A stretch of 64,000 nucleotides of DNA from Ancylobacter aquaticus (GCF_004339465.1 NZ_SMFY01000001.1:1954561-2018560); one strand, 5' to 3'. Numbered from the stretch's first letter, positions 54,338 to 63,525 are shown. Translations and numbers: made by a program. Notes: generated by a model from the sequence alone, not told the origin.

Positions 54338-55465
54338 TCAGCTGTTGGTCAGCTTCTCGACATACTCGCCGCGCAGCTTGGCGTAGAAGTCGGTCTGCAT
54401 CGGCCACCAGAACAGATTGTCGATGGTGCCGGCCGGGTAGGCCGCATCGAAGGCTGCCCGGGCTTCCTCGGAGAGGAACTGTTGGGCGCCGGTCGCGCAA
54501 CTGTTGTAGCCGGTGGTGTTGGCGAAGCGCGCGCCGACTTCCGGCTGATAAAGGAAGTTGGCGAAGGCGTAGGCCTGCTCGACATTCTCGGCGCCGGCGG
54601 GGATGCCGAGCGTGTCGGTCCAGGCGAGGCCGCCTTCCTTGGGCATGCCATAGCTCCACTTCTTGTCGGTGTTGCGGTGGAGCAGGATGCCGGTCGTGTC
54701 CCAGGTCTGGCCGATGGTGCAGCCGGCGTCGGTGAAGGCGGCGGTGGCTTCGGTGGCGTTGTTCCAGTAGGCGCCGATATTACCCTTATGGGCGAGGATG
54801 TACTTCAGCACGCCCTCGAAGACGCGGCGCGAATCGGCCTCGGACTTGTAGAGGTCCATGCCGCGATCGGACTTCAGCTCGCCGGTGGCATCGAGATAGA
54901 GCGCCACGCCGTTGAAGACCGACTTCTGGCGGATGGCGGTCTGCTTCGGGTGGTCGGCCAGCCACATGTCGCCATAGGATATGTCGCCGGACTTCTTGCC
55001 GGGGAACTTGCTCGAATCCCACGTCATGCCCTCGGTGCCCCAGTCGAACGGCACCAGGTAGCGCTTGCCGCGATAGGCGGCGCCGAGCTTGAGCGAGTTG
55101 CGGTAGATCGAGGGGATGACCAGCGCGCTCTTGAACTTGGCTTCGTCGATCGGCTGGAGGAGGTTGTCCTTGTAGTAGTTCGGCCCGGTGTCGACGGACG
55201 GGAAGATGATGTCGAAGCCCTTGCCGCCGGCGGCGCGCAGCTTGTTCTCGCATTCCTCGTTGGAACCGTAGGTGGACAGGTTCACCTTCACGCCGGTGGC
55301 GTTGGTGAAATCGGCCAGCAGCGTGTTCTTGTCGAAATAGTCGCCCCACGCATAGACATTGATCGAGCCGGAGGTGGCGAGCGCGTCGTTCGCGCGCAGC
55401 ACCGCAGGCGCGGCGAGCGCGAAGGCGCCGGCCTTCATCAGGTCACGACGAGAAAAGCGGGTCAT
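54338..55465 (-). CDS. Extracellular solute-binding protein, PotD/PotF-like (polyamine)
   Basis: The 375-residue protein has a twin-arginine-type signal (RFSRRDLMKAGAFALAA) and the polyamine-binding motif INVYAWGDYFDKNTLLADF near residues 34-53. It would capture polyamines in the periplasm and deliver them to the permease pair. It is the first gene of the operon. A 450-base divergent gap separates it from terC. Confidence 0.88.
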   Translation of the reverse strand: MTRFSRRDLMKAGAFALAAPAVLRANDALATSGSINVYAWGDYFDKNTLLADFTNATGVKVNLSTYGSNEECENKLRAAGGKGFDIIFPSVDTGPNYYKDNLLQPIDEAKFKSALVIPSIYRNSLKLGAAYRGKRYLVPFDWGTEGMTWDSSKFPGKKSGDISYGDMWLADHPKQTAIRQKSVFNGVALYLDATGELKSDRGMDLYKSEADSRRVFEGVLKYILAHKGNIGAYWNNATEATAAFTDAGCTIGQTWDTTGILLHRNTDKKWSYGMPKEGGLAWTDTLGIPAGAENVEQAYAFANFLYQPEVGARFANTTGYNSCATGAQQFLSEEARAAFDAAYPAGTIDNLFWWPMQTDFYAKLRGEYVEKLTNS

Positions 55466-55915
55466 CAGTACCTCCCATTGCCCCCGGTGGGCGAAACGGC
55501 GTCCGCTCTAGTTCGGGGCGATGAAGTGACGATGACACGGTACATCTGCGTGAGAAAGTCGCTGTCGCACGCGAACAGTCGCTTGTCGGATTTGTTCAGC
55601 GCCACGAGGGGTGGCGGCGTCAAAACGAGGCCCGGCAGCTCTTCAAGGGTGCGACAATCTGTCATGTCGGAGTAGGGTAGCTTTGGGGCGCGCCTGCCTT
55701 AGTTTCTGCGCACCCGTTGATCCGGGCCCCTCTGACGCGAGCCGCCGGCGTTCGCGTGATGTCGGATCGCTTCCCGACGTCGCGCCGGCAGGACTATGTG
55801 CAGATGAACTCGATACCCCCTTCAACACGATCCAAAGTGCCTCTTCGTGCGTTAATGCGCCGCGAAGGCGTTGCTGCGCCGACCCGTCTCTTGGCGATTT
55901 CTGGGGAGTGATCCG
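55466..55915. other. Divergent intergenic region between potD-like gene and terC
   Basis: These 450 bases contain the promoters of both genes. I looked for the manganese riboswitch (yybP-ykoY) often found before terC-type genes and saw no convincing match. No RNA gene is visible. Short open frames here lack ribosome binding sites. Confidence 0.4.
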
Positions 55916-56716
55916 GTGGACTATTTGATGGAACTAGCTGCCAGCCCGGCAGCCTGGGCGGCGCTGATTACCCTGATCGCGATGGAAGTCGTGCTCGGTA
56001 TCGACAACCTGCTGTTTATTTCGATTTTGACCAACAAACTGCCCGAGGACATCCGTCCGCGCGCCCGTCGAATTGGCATCGGGCTGGCGCTGGTGATGCG
56101 CCTTGGCCTGCTCAGCACCATCGCCATCATCGTCACGCTGGTGGAGCCGGTGTTTTCGGTGTTCGGCCATCCGTTCTCGTGGCGCGACCTCATCCTGATC
56201 GCCGGCGGTCTCTTCCTCGTGTGGAAGGCGACCAAGGAGATCCATCACAGCATGGCGCCGCATGACGAGCAGGAAGCGTCGCTTGGCGGCACGCTGCAGA
56301 TCAGCTTCAGCGCTGCGATCGTGCAGATCCTGATTCTCGACCTCGTCTTCTCGGTCGACAGCATCATTACCGCCGTCGGCATGACGGAGCACATTCCGAT
56401 CATGGTGATCGCGGTCGTGTTCGCGGTGCTGACCATGCTGTTCGCGGCCGGTCCGCTGGCGAACTTCATCAACCGCAACCCGTCCATCGTGATGCTGGCG
56501 CTCGGCTTCCTGCTGCTGATCGGCACCACGCTGATCGCCGAAGGCTTCGGCGCCCATGTCTCGAAGGGCTATATCTACGCGGCGATGGCGTTCTCGGCGC
56601 TGGTCGAGGGCCTGAACATGGCCCAGCGCAAGCGCCGTCCGTCACCTGTCGGTCAGGCGATGGCGGGCAACCCCCACCCCGCGCCGGATGCCAAGCCCGC
56701 TGAAAGCGCGACGTAA
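55916..56716 (+). CDS. TerC family membrane protein
   Basis: The 266-residue protein has several hydrophobic segments and the TerC motifs [16 protein letters not shown] (with the acidic ED/D pair) and [15 protein letters not shown]. The family is implicated in Mn2+ export or in metallation of exported proteins. The GTG at 55916 was chosen because GGGGAG lies 7 bases upstream. An ATG at 55928 is in frame but too far from it. The N-terminus [20 protein letters not shown] fits the family. Confidence 0.9.
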   Translation: MDYLMELAASPAAWAALITLIAMEVVLGIDNLLFISILTNKLPEDIRPRARRIGIGLALVMRLGLLSTIAIIVTLVEPVFSVFGHPFSWRDLILIAGGLFLVWKATKEIHHSMAPHDEQEASLGGTLQISFSAAIVQILILDLVFSVDSIITAVGMTEHIPIMVIAVVFAVLTMLFAAGPLANFINRNPSIVMLALGFLLLIGTTLIAEGFGAHVSKGYIYAAMAFSALVEGLNMAQRKRRPSPVGQAMAGNPHPAPDAKPAESAT

Positions 56717-56811
56717 GCGCCGGAAGGAAACACCGGCGGCGTGGGATCAGGCACCCCGCGCCGCCGGACGATGCTATGATCCAGGCTCCCTCCCTCGAAG
56801 GAGCCTGGACA

Positions 56812-57510
56812 ATGGCGGACACAAGCGACCCGCATGCCCCTTCCGACGGCGCGCCAGACGTGCCCGCCGACAGCAAGCTCACCCGCACCAAGCGCGCCTG
56901 GGCGCGACAGGGGAAGTTCCTCACCGGCCGGATAACCCGCCCGGAAGAGCAGCGGCTTCCTCCCGGCCAGCATCTTGTGCGCGACTGGCCCGTGCTCGAC
57001 CTCGGCACGCAGCCGCGTATCGCGCTCGACCACTGGCGGCTCGACGTGACGGGCGAGGTGGAGCATCCCGTCTCCTGGGACTGGGCGACGTTCAAGGCCC
57101 AGAAGCAAACGCAGGAAACCACCGACATCCACTGCGTAACCACCTGGTCGCGCTACGATAATCGCTGGGAAGGACTTGCCACGCGCGACCTGCTTGATGT
57201 GGTGATGCCGCGCGAGAATGCGCGCTTCGTCCTGCTCCACTCCTATGATGGCTATGTCACCAATCTCGCCCTGGAAGATTTCGCCGCTGAGGACGCGCTC
57301 ATCGTCCATAGCTGGGAGGATAAGCCGCTCACCATCGAGCATGGCGGTCCGGCGCGGCTGATGGTGCCGCACCTGTATTTCTGGAAGAGCGCCAAGTGGT
57401 TGAAAAAGATCGAGTTTGTCGTCGCCGACAAGCGCGGCTTCTGGGAGGAGAACGGCTACCATAACCACGCCGACCCGTGGAAAGAGGAGCGCTACTCCGA
57501 CGAGGAGTGA
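56812..57510 (+). CDS. Sulfite oxidase-like molybdopterin-dependent oxidoreductase
   Basis: The 232-residue cytoplasmic-type member of the sulfite oxidase fold has the molybdenum-ligand Cys in DIHCVTTWSRYDNRWEG (Cys108). It has no export signal, which distinguishes it from MsrP. The substrate is unknown. The start at 56812 was preferred because the sequence before it lacks family similarity and GAAGGAG lies 9 bases upstream. Confidence 0.87.
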   Translation: MADTSDPHAPSDGAPDVPADSKLTRTKRAWARQGKFLTGRITRPEEQRLPPGQHLVRDWPVLDLGTQPRIALDHWRLDVTGEVEHPVSWDWATFKAQKQTQETTDIHCVTTWSRYDNRWEGLATRDLLDVVMPRENARFVLLHSYDGYVTNLALEDFAAEDALIVHSWEDKPLTIEHGGPARLMVPHLYFWKSAKWLKKIEFVVADKRGFWEENGYHNHADPWKEERYSDEE

Positions 57511-57635
57511 GCCCGCGCTGGGCCTGAGCGCCAGGCTCAGAAGCGCCAAGCTTGGAAGCGGCGCGGCAAGCCGGCGTCGCTGCAGCCGCTGCTGCATCAT
57601 CAAGCTGCAGACCAGCGTGCAGCCGAGAGAGGCGC

Positions 57636-57710
57636 TGGTGCCGGCGGAGAGGATCGAACTCCCGACCTTCGGTTTACAAAACCGCTGCACTACCGCTGTG
57701 CTACGCCGGC
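57636..57710 (-). tRNA. tRNA-Thr (TGT)
   Basis: The minus-strand sequence folds as a cloverleaf. The acceptor arm GCCGGCG pairs with CGCCGGC, the T arm contains GTTCGATCC, and the anticodon loop TTTGTAA gives anticodon TGT. CCA is encoded (57636-57638 on the plus strand read as TGG). The first anticodon-stem pair is a G-A mismatch. Confidence 0.9.
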
Positions 57711-57868
57711 AAGACCAGTCGGCGCCGACCCGCCCCATATCCGGGACGGGGACGGCGTCCGTGCCTCTTCTGCCGCCCCGGCATTCACGCCGGCAGCGAC
57801 AACGTTCTATTCGCCGATGACCATCGCCCGGTCAAGACGGGCGTGTGGCGCGGCCTCTCCCGTTCGGC

Positions 57869-58354
57869 TCAGCGCGGGGCGCTGAAGCTTGTCATCTTGC
57901 CGCCACGGAAACGGCACTCGACGTTCCAGAAGCCCGGCTTTGCGCCGGGCTTCACCACGTTGAAGGACAGCGACACCACTTTCTCGCGACCGGGAACCAC
58001 AATCTTGGCGGCCAGCTTCACGATCGGATAGGTCGGCGCCGCACGAGCGGCCTTTTCGCAGTAGGAGAGGGCGTCCCGGTCCGACACCTCGTTGGGGATG
58101 GGGCGCGGGTCCGGCTGCCAGGGTTGGGGCGGCGCCGGATAAGGATAGGGCGGCGGGGCGGGACGATTCTGGTTCAGCGTCACGCGGCAATCGGCATAGG
58201 CCCGCGTGCCCGGCGCCAGGCCCCAGGACCGGCATTTGGCGTCATCGGCCTGATCCGGGTTCGGATAGCCCGGGGCGTAGGGCGGCGGGTACTGGGCGAA
58301 TGCCGGTGCCGCTGTGATCAGCAGCGCCGCTACGGCTGAAAGCAGATGTCGCAA
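57869..58354 (-). CDS. Small secreted hypothetical protein with Pro-rich region
   Basis: The 161-residue protein has a signal peptide (LRHLLSAVAALLITAAPAFAQ, written here in pieces), a proline/tyrosine-rich stretch (APPPYPYPAPPQPWQ), then a compact domain with CEKAARAAPTYPIVKLA and VECRFRGGKMTSF. Four Cys residues are spaced as in small periplasmic domains. The start at 58354 is TTG with GGGGG 8-10 bases upstream. The reading frame is open further up but those residues look non-coding. No family is recognised. Confidence 0.65.
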   Translation of the reverse strand: MRHLLSAVAALLITAAPAFAQYPPPYAPGYPNPDQADDAKCRSWGLAPGTRAYADCRVTLNQNRPAPPPYPYPAPPQPWQPDPRPIPNEVSDRDALSYCEKAARAAPTYPIVKLAAKIVVPGREKVVSLSFNVVKPGAKPGFWNVECRFRGGKMTSFSAPR

Positions 58355-58827
58355 GATCGTCGGCCCCCGTGAGATGTCCCTTGCCTGAGGCGCTCCGGGG
58401 CGACTGTCAAGCGGCGGGGCGACTATCGTCGCAAGGTGACGGGCGATCTGGTCGATCCCTGCGCTACAGGCCGCCACCCCGGCCGCGATTGCTGCTGGGC
58501 GCACGAGATTCGATGGCGGTGCGTGCGCCGCGACAGACCGCGCGGCGGTCGATTTGCCTGCGAAATGAAGGGTCTAGGGACGTGCGGGGCAGCGGCATTG
58601 CCGTGACGTAGGGGTATCGGAGGGTTAACCCGGTCGAACGGGTAAGCCGGTGTGATGGCTGGACATCTGCCAAAGACCGGGTTGTCCCGCGAAACCAAGC
58701 AAAATACGCCATTGCGCCGAACGCTGCCTTCTGCGAGACGATTCCGCGGGGATTTTCTTTCTGAAGTGCGTGCCGAGCCCCTCCCGGTGGTATCATCGGA
58801 GAGCACGCCATTTGGGAGGCTGGAAAC
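58355..58827. other. Divergent intergenic region
   Basis: About 470 bases between divergent small secreted-protein genes carry no convincing coding sequence. The stretch must contain both promoters. Nothing else is recognised. Confidence 0.4.
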
Positions 58828-59247
58828 ATGAAGGCATTTTGGGTCGGACTGGCGGCTCTGCTGCTGGCCGGCATGGCCGGCAGCGCGTCGGCACAAACGA
58901 TGAGCTACGCTGAGGCTGGTGCGCTGATCGCCAGGAGCTGCGGCCCGTCGATCGAGAAGTTCTGCGCGAAGGTAAACATCGGCTCCGGTCAGGTTCAGCA
59001 GTGCCTGATGCAGAACAAGGATAAAGTTCCCGCCCAGTGCTTCACCGACTATGCGGCGGCGGTAGCTTCGCTGACCAAGCGTGATGCCGCGCAGGACAGT
59101 GCCTTCAACATCTGCAACGCAGACATCCGCCAGTTCTGCCCGGGCGTGAAGCCTGGCGATGCGCGCATCCTCGATTGTCTCATCACGTCGAGCAAGGTTG
59201 TCCGCGGTACCTGCAAGCAGGTGCTCGTCGACGCCGGCTGGCAATGA
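58828..59247 (+). CDS. Secreted cysteine-rich repeat protein
   Basis: The 139-residue protein has a signal peptide (cleavage near GSASAQ at about residue 23) and two repeats with identical spacing, Cys-x7-Cys-x12-Cys-x11-Cys, at about residues 38-71 and 90-123. All eight cysteines are thus in two matched sets. The pattern is that of the GLG1-type cysteine-rich repeat, found also in bacterial secreted proteins. It probably forms disulfides in the periplasm. The function is unknown. The OmpA-domain gene begins 37 bases downstream. Confidence 0.85.
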   Translation: MKAFWVGLAALLLAGMAGSASAQTMSYAEAGALIARSCGPSIEKFCAKVNIGSGQVQQCLMQNKDKVPAQCFTDYAAAVASLTKRDAAQDSAFNICNADIRQFCPGVKPGDARILDCLITSSKVVRGTCKQVLVDAGWQ

Positions 59248-59283
59248 CGCGCCGCAACCACGCCCCATCGGAGAGATGAGACC

Positions 59284-59892
59284 ATGACCCGCATCATCGC
59301 CCGCGCCGCGCGAAGCGCCCGGTATGCCGCTTTCGCCGCGATGCTCGCATTGCCGTTCGCCGTCACGCCTGCGGCTGCGCAGACGAACCTCAGCAACCAG
59401 CAGATATTGCAGGGCCTGACCGCGACGACCGACGAAGAGCCGACTGTCACCGCCCAAATACTCCGCCAGATGGCCGAGCAGGCTGTGGCGCAGAACGTTC
59501 CGCTCAACCTCAACAAGTCCGAGGTCGCCGCCCAGCTCTTCAAGCTGGCGCAGATCACGGTTCAGATCCAGTTCGCGCTGAACTCCGACATCATCCGTCC
59601 GGAATCCTATTCGACGATCGGCGCGATCTCCGATGCGCTGCACCACCCGATCTTGTTCAACTATCATTTCCTGATCGTCGGTAACACCGACACCACCGGC
59701 ACGCGCGCGCACAACCTGCAGCTCAGTCAGGCCCGCGCGGATGCGGTGAGACAGGCGCTTGTGACGGTGTTCGGCGTCGATCCGAGCCGCCTGGAAGCGG
59801 TCGGTCTTGGGCAGGAAGTCCTGCAGACCCCGAACGACCCGACCAACCCGGTCAATCGCCGTGTGCAGCTGTTCAACATCGGCCTTGAGTGA
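59284..59892 (+). CDS. OmpA-domain protein (peptidoglycan-binding)
   Basis: The 202-residue protein has a signal peptide (cleavage near AAAQ at residue 33) and a C-terminal OmpA domain with the peptidoglycan-binding pattern GNTDTTGTRAHNLQLSQARA, in which the key Asp and Arg are present. The first half is helical and does not match a known barrel, so it is probably a soluble or lipid-independent periplasmic protein. A strong terminator follows. Confidence 0.88.
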   Translation: MTRIIARAARSARYAAFAAMLALPFAVTPAAAQTNLSNQQILQGLTATTDEEPTVTAQILRQMAEQAVAQNVPLNLNKSEVAAQLFKLAQITVQIQFALNSDIIRPESYSTIGAISDALHHPILFNYHFLIVGNTDTTGTRAHNLQLSQARADAVRQALVTVFGVDPSRLEAVGLGQEVLQTPNDPTNPVNRRVQLFNIGLE

Positions 59893-59936
59893 GGCGACGG
59901 CGGTTTCCCACCGTCGATCTTTCTGGTTATAGCGAC

Positions 59937-59968
59937 GACCGGGCGCCCGGGGTGCCCGGTCTTTTTTT
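59937..59968 (+). terminator. Rho-independent terminator after OmpA-domain gene
   Basis: GACCGGGC (59937-59944) pairs with GCCCGGTC (59954-59961) and is followed by seven T residues. It ends the transcript of the secreted-protein pair before the RidA gene. Confidence 0.9.
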
Positions 59969-59997
59969 GTTTTCCAGCACCGGAACGAGTTCGTCCC

Positions 59998-60339
59998 ATG
60001 AGCATCAAGAGAATCGAAGTCGGCCCGCGCATGAGCGAGGCCGTGATCCACGGGTCGGTCGTGTATCTCGCCGGCCAGGTCGCCAAGGGCGACGGCGTGA
60101 CGGCGCAGACGCAGGCCGTGCTCGACCAGATCGACGCGCTGCTGGCGCAGGCCGGCACCGACAAGACCAAGCTGCTGACCGCCACCATCTACCTCGCCGA
60201 CATCGCCACGTTCGGCGAGATGAACGTGGTGTGGGACAAATGGGTGTCCGCCGGCAACACGCCGGCCCGCGCCACCGTCGAGGCGGCCCTGGCGACGCCG
60301 GAATACAAGGTCGAGATCGTCGTCGCGGCGGCGATCTGA
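59998..60339 (+). CDS. RidA family protein (YjgF/UK114)
   Basis: The 113-residue protein has the conserved PARATVEAALA with Arg91 in the position of the active-site Arg of RidA. Such proteins hydrolyse reactive 2-aminoacrylate or other enamines/imines to ketoacids and protect PLP enzymes. The sequence lacks the usual long N-terminus and resembles the shorter RidA subgroups (Rid1-7). It lies between two terminators. Confidence 0.88.
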   Translation: MSIKRIEVGPRMSEAVIHGSVVYLAGQVAKGDGVTAQTQAVLDQIDALLAQAGTDKTKLLTATIYLADIATFGEMNVVWDKWVSAGNTPARATVEAALATPEYKVEIVVAAAI

Positions 60340-60365
60340 GCATTCGGTTTCACGCACCGCGATAA

Positions 60366-60395
60366 AAAAGGCCCCGTCGTGAGACGGGGCCTTTT
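60366..60395. terminator. Bidirectional terminator between ridA-like and MFS genes
   Basis: AAAAGGCCCCGTC (60366-60378) pairs with GACGGGGCCTTTT (60383-60395) around GTGA, with A and T runs at its ends. A second stem, CCGGCCCC (60436-60443) with GGGGCCGG (60455-60462), lies on the MFS side. The two genes converge here. Confidence 0.9.
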
Positions 60396-60470
60396 CATGT
60401 CAGGCGCCGTCCCGAAGGAGGAGCCATTGCGCGTGCCGGCCCCATCGCGGAGACGGGGCCGGGCAGGGCA

Positions 60471-62144
60471 TCAGTGCCAGTTGTCGAGGTCGCGCTTGTT
60501 GGTCTCCGGCGCCAGCACGAGGCCGATGACGAAGGTCGCGAGGGCCACGATGATCGGGTACCAGAGGCCGTAATAGATATCGCCGGTGGCCGCCACCATG
60601 GCGAAGGCCGTGGTGGGCAGGAAGCCGCCAAACCAGCCATTGCCGATGTGGTAGGGCAGCGACATGGCGGTGTAGCGGATGCGGGTCGGGAACAGTTCGA
60701 CCAGCCACGCCGCGATCGGGCCGTACACCATCGTCACGAACAGCACGAGGATCGTGAGCAGCACGATCACCATCGGCGTGTTGATCTCCGCCGGGTTGGC
60801 CGCGGCGGGGTAGCCGGCGGTGCGGATGGCCTGCGTGATGCTGGCTGTGAAGGCATCGGACTGGGCCTTGAACGCAGCCGGGTCGAGCCCGACGCCGCTG
60901 ACCGAGTTGATCACCGTTTCGCCGATCTTGACGCTGGCGACCGTGCCGGCCGGAGCGGCCTCGTTGGAGTAGTTCACCGAGTTGCGCGCCAGGAAGGACT
61001 TGGCGACGTCGCACGAGCTGACGAACTTGGCCGTGCCCACCGGGTTGAACTGGAACGAGCACTCGGAAGGATCGGCAACGACGGTGACAGGCGAGGTGGC
61101 CTGCGCCCGCTCAAGCGCCGGGTTGGCATAGTGGGTGATGGCGGCAAAGATCGGGAAATAGGTCAGCGCCGCGATGAGGCAGCCGCCAAGGATGATCGGC
61201 TTGCGGCCGATCTTGTCGGACAGCCAGCCGAACACGATGAAGAACGGCGTGCCGATAAGGAGCGACACCGCAATCAGCACGTTGGCCGTCCAGCCGTCGA
61301 CCTTCAGCGTCTGGGTGAGGAAGAACAGCGCGTAGAACTGGCCCGTGTACCACACCACGGCCTGGCCGGCGGTGCCGCCGAACAGCGCGATGAGGCCGAC
61401 CTTGGCGTTCTCCCAGCGCCCGAAGGCTTCGGTGAGCGGCGCCTTGGAGGTCTTGCCCTCTTCCTTCATCTTCTTGAAGACGGGCGATTCGTTCAGCGTC
61501 AGGCGGATCCAGACGGAGACCGCGAGCAGGATGATCGAGACCAGGAACGGAATGCGCCAGCCCCAGTCGGCGAAGGCCGCCTCGCCGAGATAGGTACGGG
61601 TGCCGAGGATGACGAGCAGCGACAGGAACAGGCCGAGCGTGGCCGTGGTCTGGATCCACGAGGTGTAGAAGCCGCGGCGCCCATTGGGCGCATGCTCGGC
61701 GACATAAGTGGCGGCGCCGCCATATTCACCGCCCAGCGCAAGGCCCTGGAACAGGCGGAGAATGATGAGGATGACCGGCGCGGCGATGCCCCAGCTGGCG
61801 TAATTGGGCAGGATGCCGACGACGAAGGTCGAGGCGCCCATCAGCAGGATGGTGATGAGGAAGGTGTATTTGCGGCCGACGAGATCGCCCAGCCGGCCGA
61901 AGAAGATGGCGCCGAACGGACGCACCGCGAAGCCGGCGGCGAAGGCCATGAGCGCGAAGATGAAGGCGGCTGTCGGGTTCACGCCCGAGAAGAACTGCGC
62001 GGCGATGATCGCCGAAAGCGAGCCGTACAGATAGAAATCGTACCACTCGAACACTGTGCCGAGCGAGGAGGCGAAGATGACCTTCCGCTCTTCTCGGGTC
62101 ATGGGAGCGGTCTTTCCGACCGGCCCCGTGGTAGATACGCTCAT
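60471..62144 (-). CDS. MHS-type MFS transporter with large loop insertion
   Basis: The 557-residue transporter has the metabolite-H+ symporter signatures GTVFEWYDFYLYGSLSAI at the start, RPFGAIFFGRLGDLVGRK and GLALGGEYGGAATYVAE. Relatives move proline, betaine, citrate or shikimate. The usual length is about 430-450. Here about 100 residues (about 345-448) are inserted between transmembrane segments, with two Cys and many Ala/Ser/Val residues, and are probably periplasmic. The ATG at 62144 was chosen because GGAAGGGAAAC precedes it and the frame upstream is not sensible. Confidence 0.9.
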   Translation of the reverse strand: MSVSTTGPVGKTAPMTREERKVIFASSLGTVFEWYDFYLYGSLSAIIAAQFFSGVNPTAAFIFALMAFAAGFAVRPFGAIFFGRLGDLVGRKYTFLITILLMGASTFVVGILPNYASWGIAAPVILIILRLFQGLALGGEYGGAATYVAEHAPNGRRGFYTSWIQTTATLGLFLSLLVILGTRTYLGEAAFADWGWRIPFLVSIILLAVSVWIRLTLNESPVFKKMKEEGKTSKAPLTEAFGRWENAKVGLIALFGGTAGQAVVWYTGQFYALFFLTQTLKVDGWTANVLIAVSLLIGTPFFIVFGWLSDKIGRKPIILGGCLIAALTYFPIFAAITHYANPALERAQATSPVTVVADPSECSFQFNPVGTAKFVSSCDVAKSFLARNSVNYSNEAAPAGTVASVKIGETVINSVSGVGLDPAAFKAQSDAFTASITQAIRTAGYPAAANPAEINTPMVIVLLTILVLFVTMVYGPIAAWLVELFPTRIRYTAMSLPYHIGNGWFGGFLPTTAFAMVAATGDIYYGLWYPIIVALATFVIGLVLAPETNKRDLDNWH

Positions 62145-62491
62145 GTGTTTCCCTTCCCCAAAGTTATGTCGCGCCAATGCAGAGACGTGCGACGCCGATC
62201 GCACGCGCAAAAAAAGACCAGCTCGCGAGAGCCGCCCGTTGTGATGGCCGAGTTTGGGAGTCCCTGCGGGGAACGCCTTACGCTCGGGCTGTCTCCTCCC
62301 GGAGGCGGCCCGCCACGATGGATGCGGCGCCTTTCCCCGGTGTCATGGCGCGCGGAACTCTCTGATTCCGTCGCATGCCTCAGGGGAGAGTGGCGAAACT
62401 GGGACGGTTTGACGATTGGCAATTGGTCGTAAACTGCCGCAATGCTGCATTGCGGTAGAAAAACCCGCCATCGCCAAGTAAAGCGTAAGGA
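62145..62491. other. Intergenic region between MFS and rlmB genes
   Basis: These 347 bases carry no convincing gene. The inverted repeat CTGCCGCAATG/CATTGCGGTAG at 62434-62458 is the only clear structure. It could end rlmB transcription or bind a regulator of the MFS gene. Confidence 0.4.
62434..62458. promoter_or_regulatory. TGC-rich inverted repeat between MFS and rlmB genes
   Basis: CTGCCGCAATG (62434-62444) and CATTGCGGTAG (62448-62458) pair over 11 positions with one G-T pair around CTG. There is no strong T-run, so a protein-binding site is as likely as a terminator. Confidence 0.45.
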
Positions 62492-63313
62492 TCAGGTTCG
62501 CGAGCCGATGGCCCGCCGGGCGATGTGGAGCGCGAGCACGGCGGCGTTCGACACGTTCAGGCTGACGATGGCGCCGGGAAGATCAATCCGCGCCAGCGTG
62601 TCGCAGGTCTGGCGGGTGAGGTGGCGCAGGCCCTTGCCCTCCGCGCCCAGAACCAGCGCGGTCGGCGCGGTGAGCCGCGTGTCGACGAGGTCGGCCTTAC
62701 CTTCGCTGTCGAGCCCGACGACGAGCACGCCGTTCTGCTTCAGTTCGTCCAGAGCCCGGGCGAGGTTGCCGACGAAGCAGAAGGGCACGTGCTCCAGCCC
62801 GCCGCTGGCGCTCTTGGCCAGCACGCCGGTGGCGGCCGGGCTGTGACGCGCCGTGGTGACGATGGCGCCGACCTTCAGCGCCGCCGCCGAGCGCACGATG
62901 GCGCCGACATTATGCGGATCGGTGATCTGGTCGAGCACCAGCAGAAGATCGCACTCCGCCGCCTCGGCCAGGCTGAGCGAGGGGAGGGGATCGCATTCGG
63001 CGAGCATTCCCTGATGCACCGCATCGGGGTCGAGCAGCCGGTCGATCTCGCCAGGGCGGACGATTTCGGGAGCGATGCGGTGGGGTATCGCTTCCTCTTC
63101 CAGCCGGCGCGCGGCGTTTTCCGTCACCATCAACCGGCGCAGCTTGCGGCGCGGGTTGCGCAGCGCCTCGACCACGCTGTGCCAGCCATACAGAATCGCC
63201 ACGTCGTCCGGCCACGCGCCGAAGGGGCGCCCGGCGGGGCGGGGGCGTTGCTGGCGGGGGCGTCCGGCGGAGGGCTTGGGACGGCCGGGCGGACGGCTGG
63301 GACGATCGTTCAT
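62492..63313 (-). CDS. rlmB: 23S rRNA 2'-O-methyltransferase, TrmH/RlmB family
   Basis: The 273-residue SpoU-type methyltransferase has a disordered Pro/Arg-rich N-terminus (residues 1-35), a substrate-binding domain, and the SPOUT knot with LVLDQITDPHNVGAIVRSA, GAEGKGLRHLTR and SLNVSNAAVLALH. RlmB methylates G2251 in the P loop of 23S rRNA with S-adenosylmethionine. Relatives with a similar layout act on tRNA. The annotation as RlmB rests on the family and length. The gene lies just before tRNA-Tyr and tRNA-Gly on the opposite strand. Confidence 0.9.
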   Translation of the reverse strand: MNDRPSRPPGRPKPSAGRPRQQRPRPAGRPFGAWPDDVAILYGWHSVVEALRNPRRKLRRLMVTENAARRLEEEAIPHRIAPEIVRPGEIDRLLDPDAVHQGMLAECDPLPSLSLAEAAECDLLLVLDQITDPHNVGAIVRSAAALKVGAIVTTARHSPAATGVLAKSASGGLEHVPFCFVGNLARALDELKQNGVLVVGLDSEGKADLVDTRLTAPTALVLGAEGKGLRHLTRQTCDTLARIDLPGAIVSLNVSNAAVLALHIARRAIGSRT

Positions 63314-63525
63314 GCGCGCGTTCTGTCATGGCGCGGGCGGCTTGGCAATTTGCCCGTGGCACCCGCCTGATCCACAGGTGAAGAGCCGCGCGGCGCGTGC
63401 GGGGTTGACAGGGCACGGGCACCTCACCATAAAGCCGGCCGCACGGGAGCCGCGCATCGCGCCGGTTTTTCCGTCAGGTCGACAGGCCGGTGCATGTGAC
63501 GCACCGCAGTTCGGCTGACGTGCGA

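Noticed and set aside
55466..55915. Manganese riboswitch (yybP-ykoY) before terC
   Set aside because: I could not find the conserved core sequences or a matching structure in this stretch.
62145..62422. Minus-strand open frame upstream of the MFS start
   Set aside because: The translation is low-complexity (PPGGDSPSVRRSPQG-like) and resembles shadow sequence of a GC-rich repeat; no domain or ribosome binding site.
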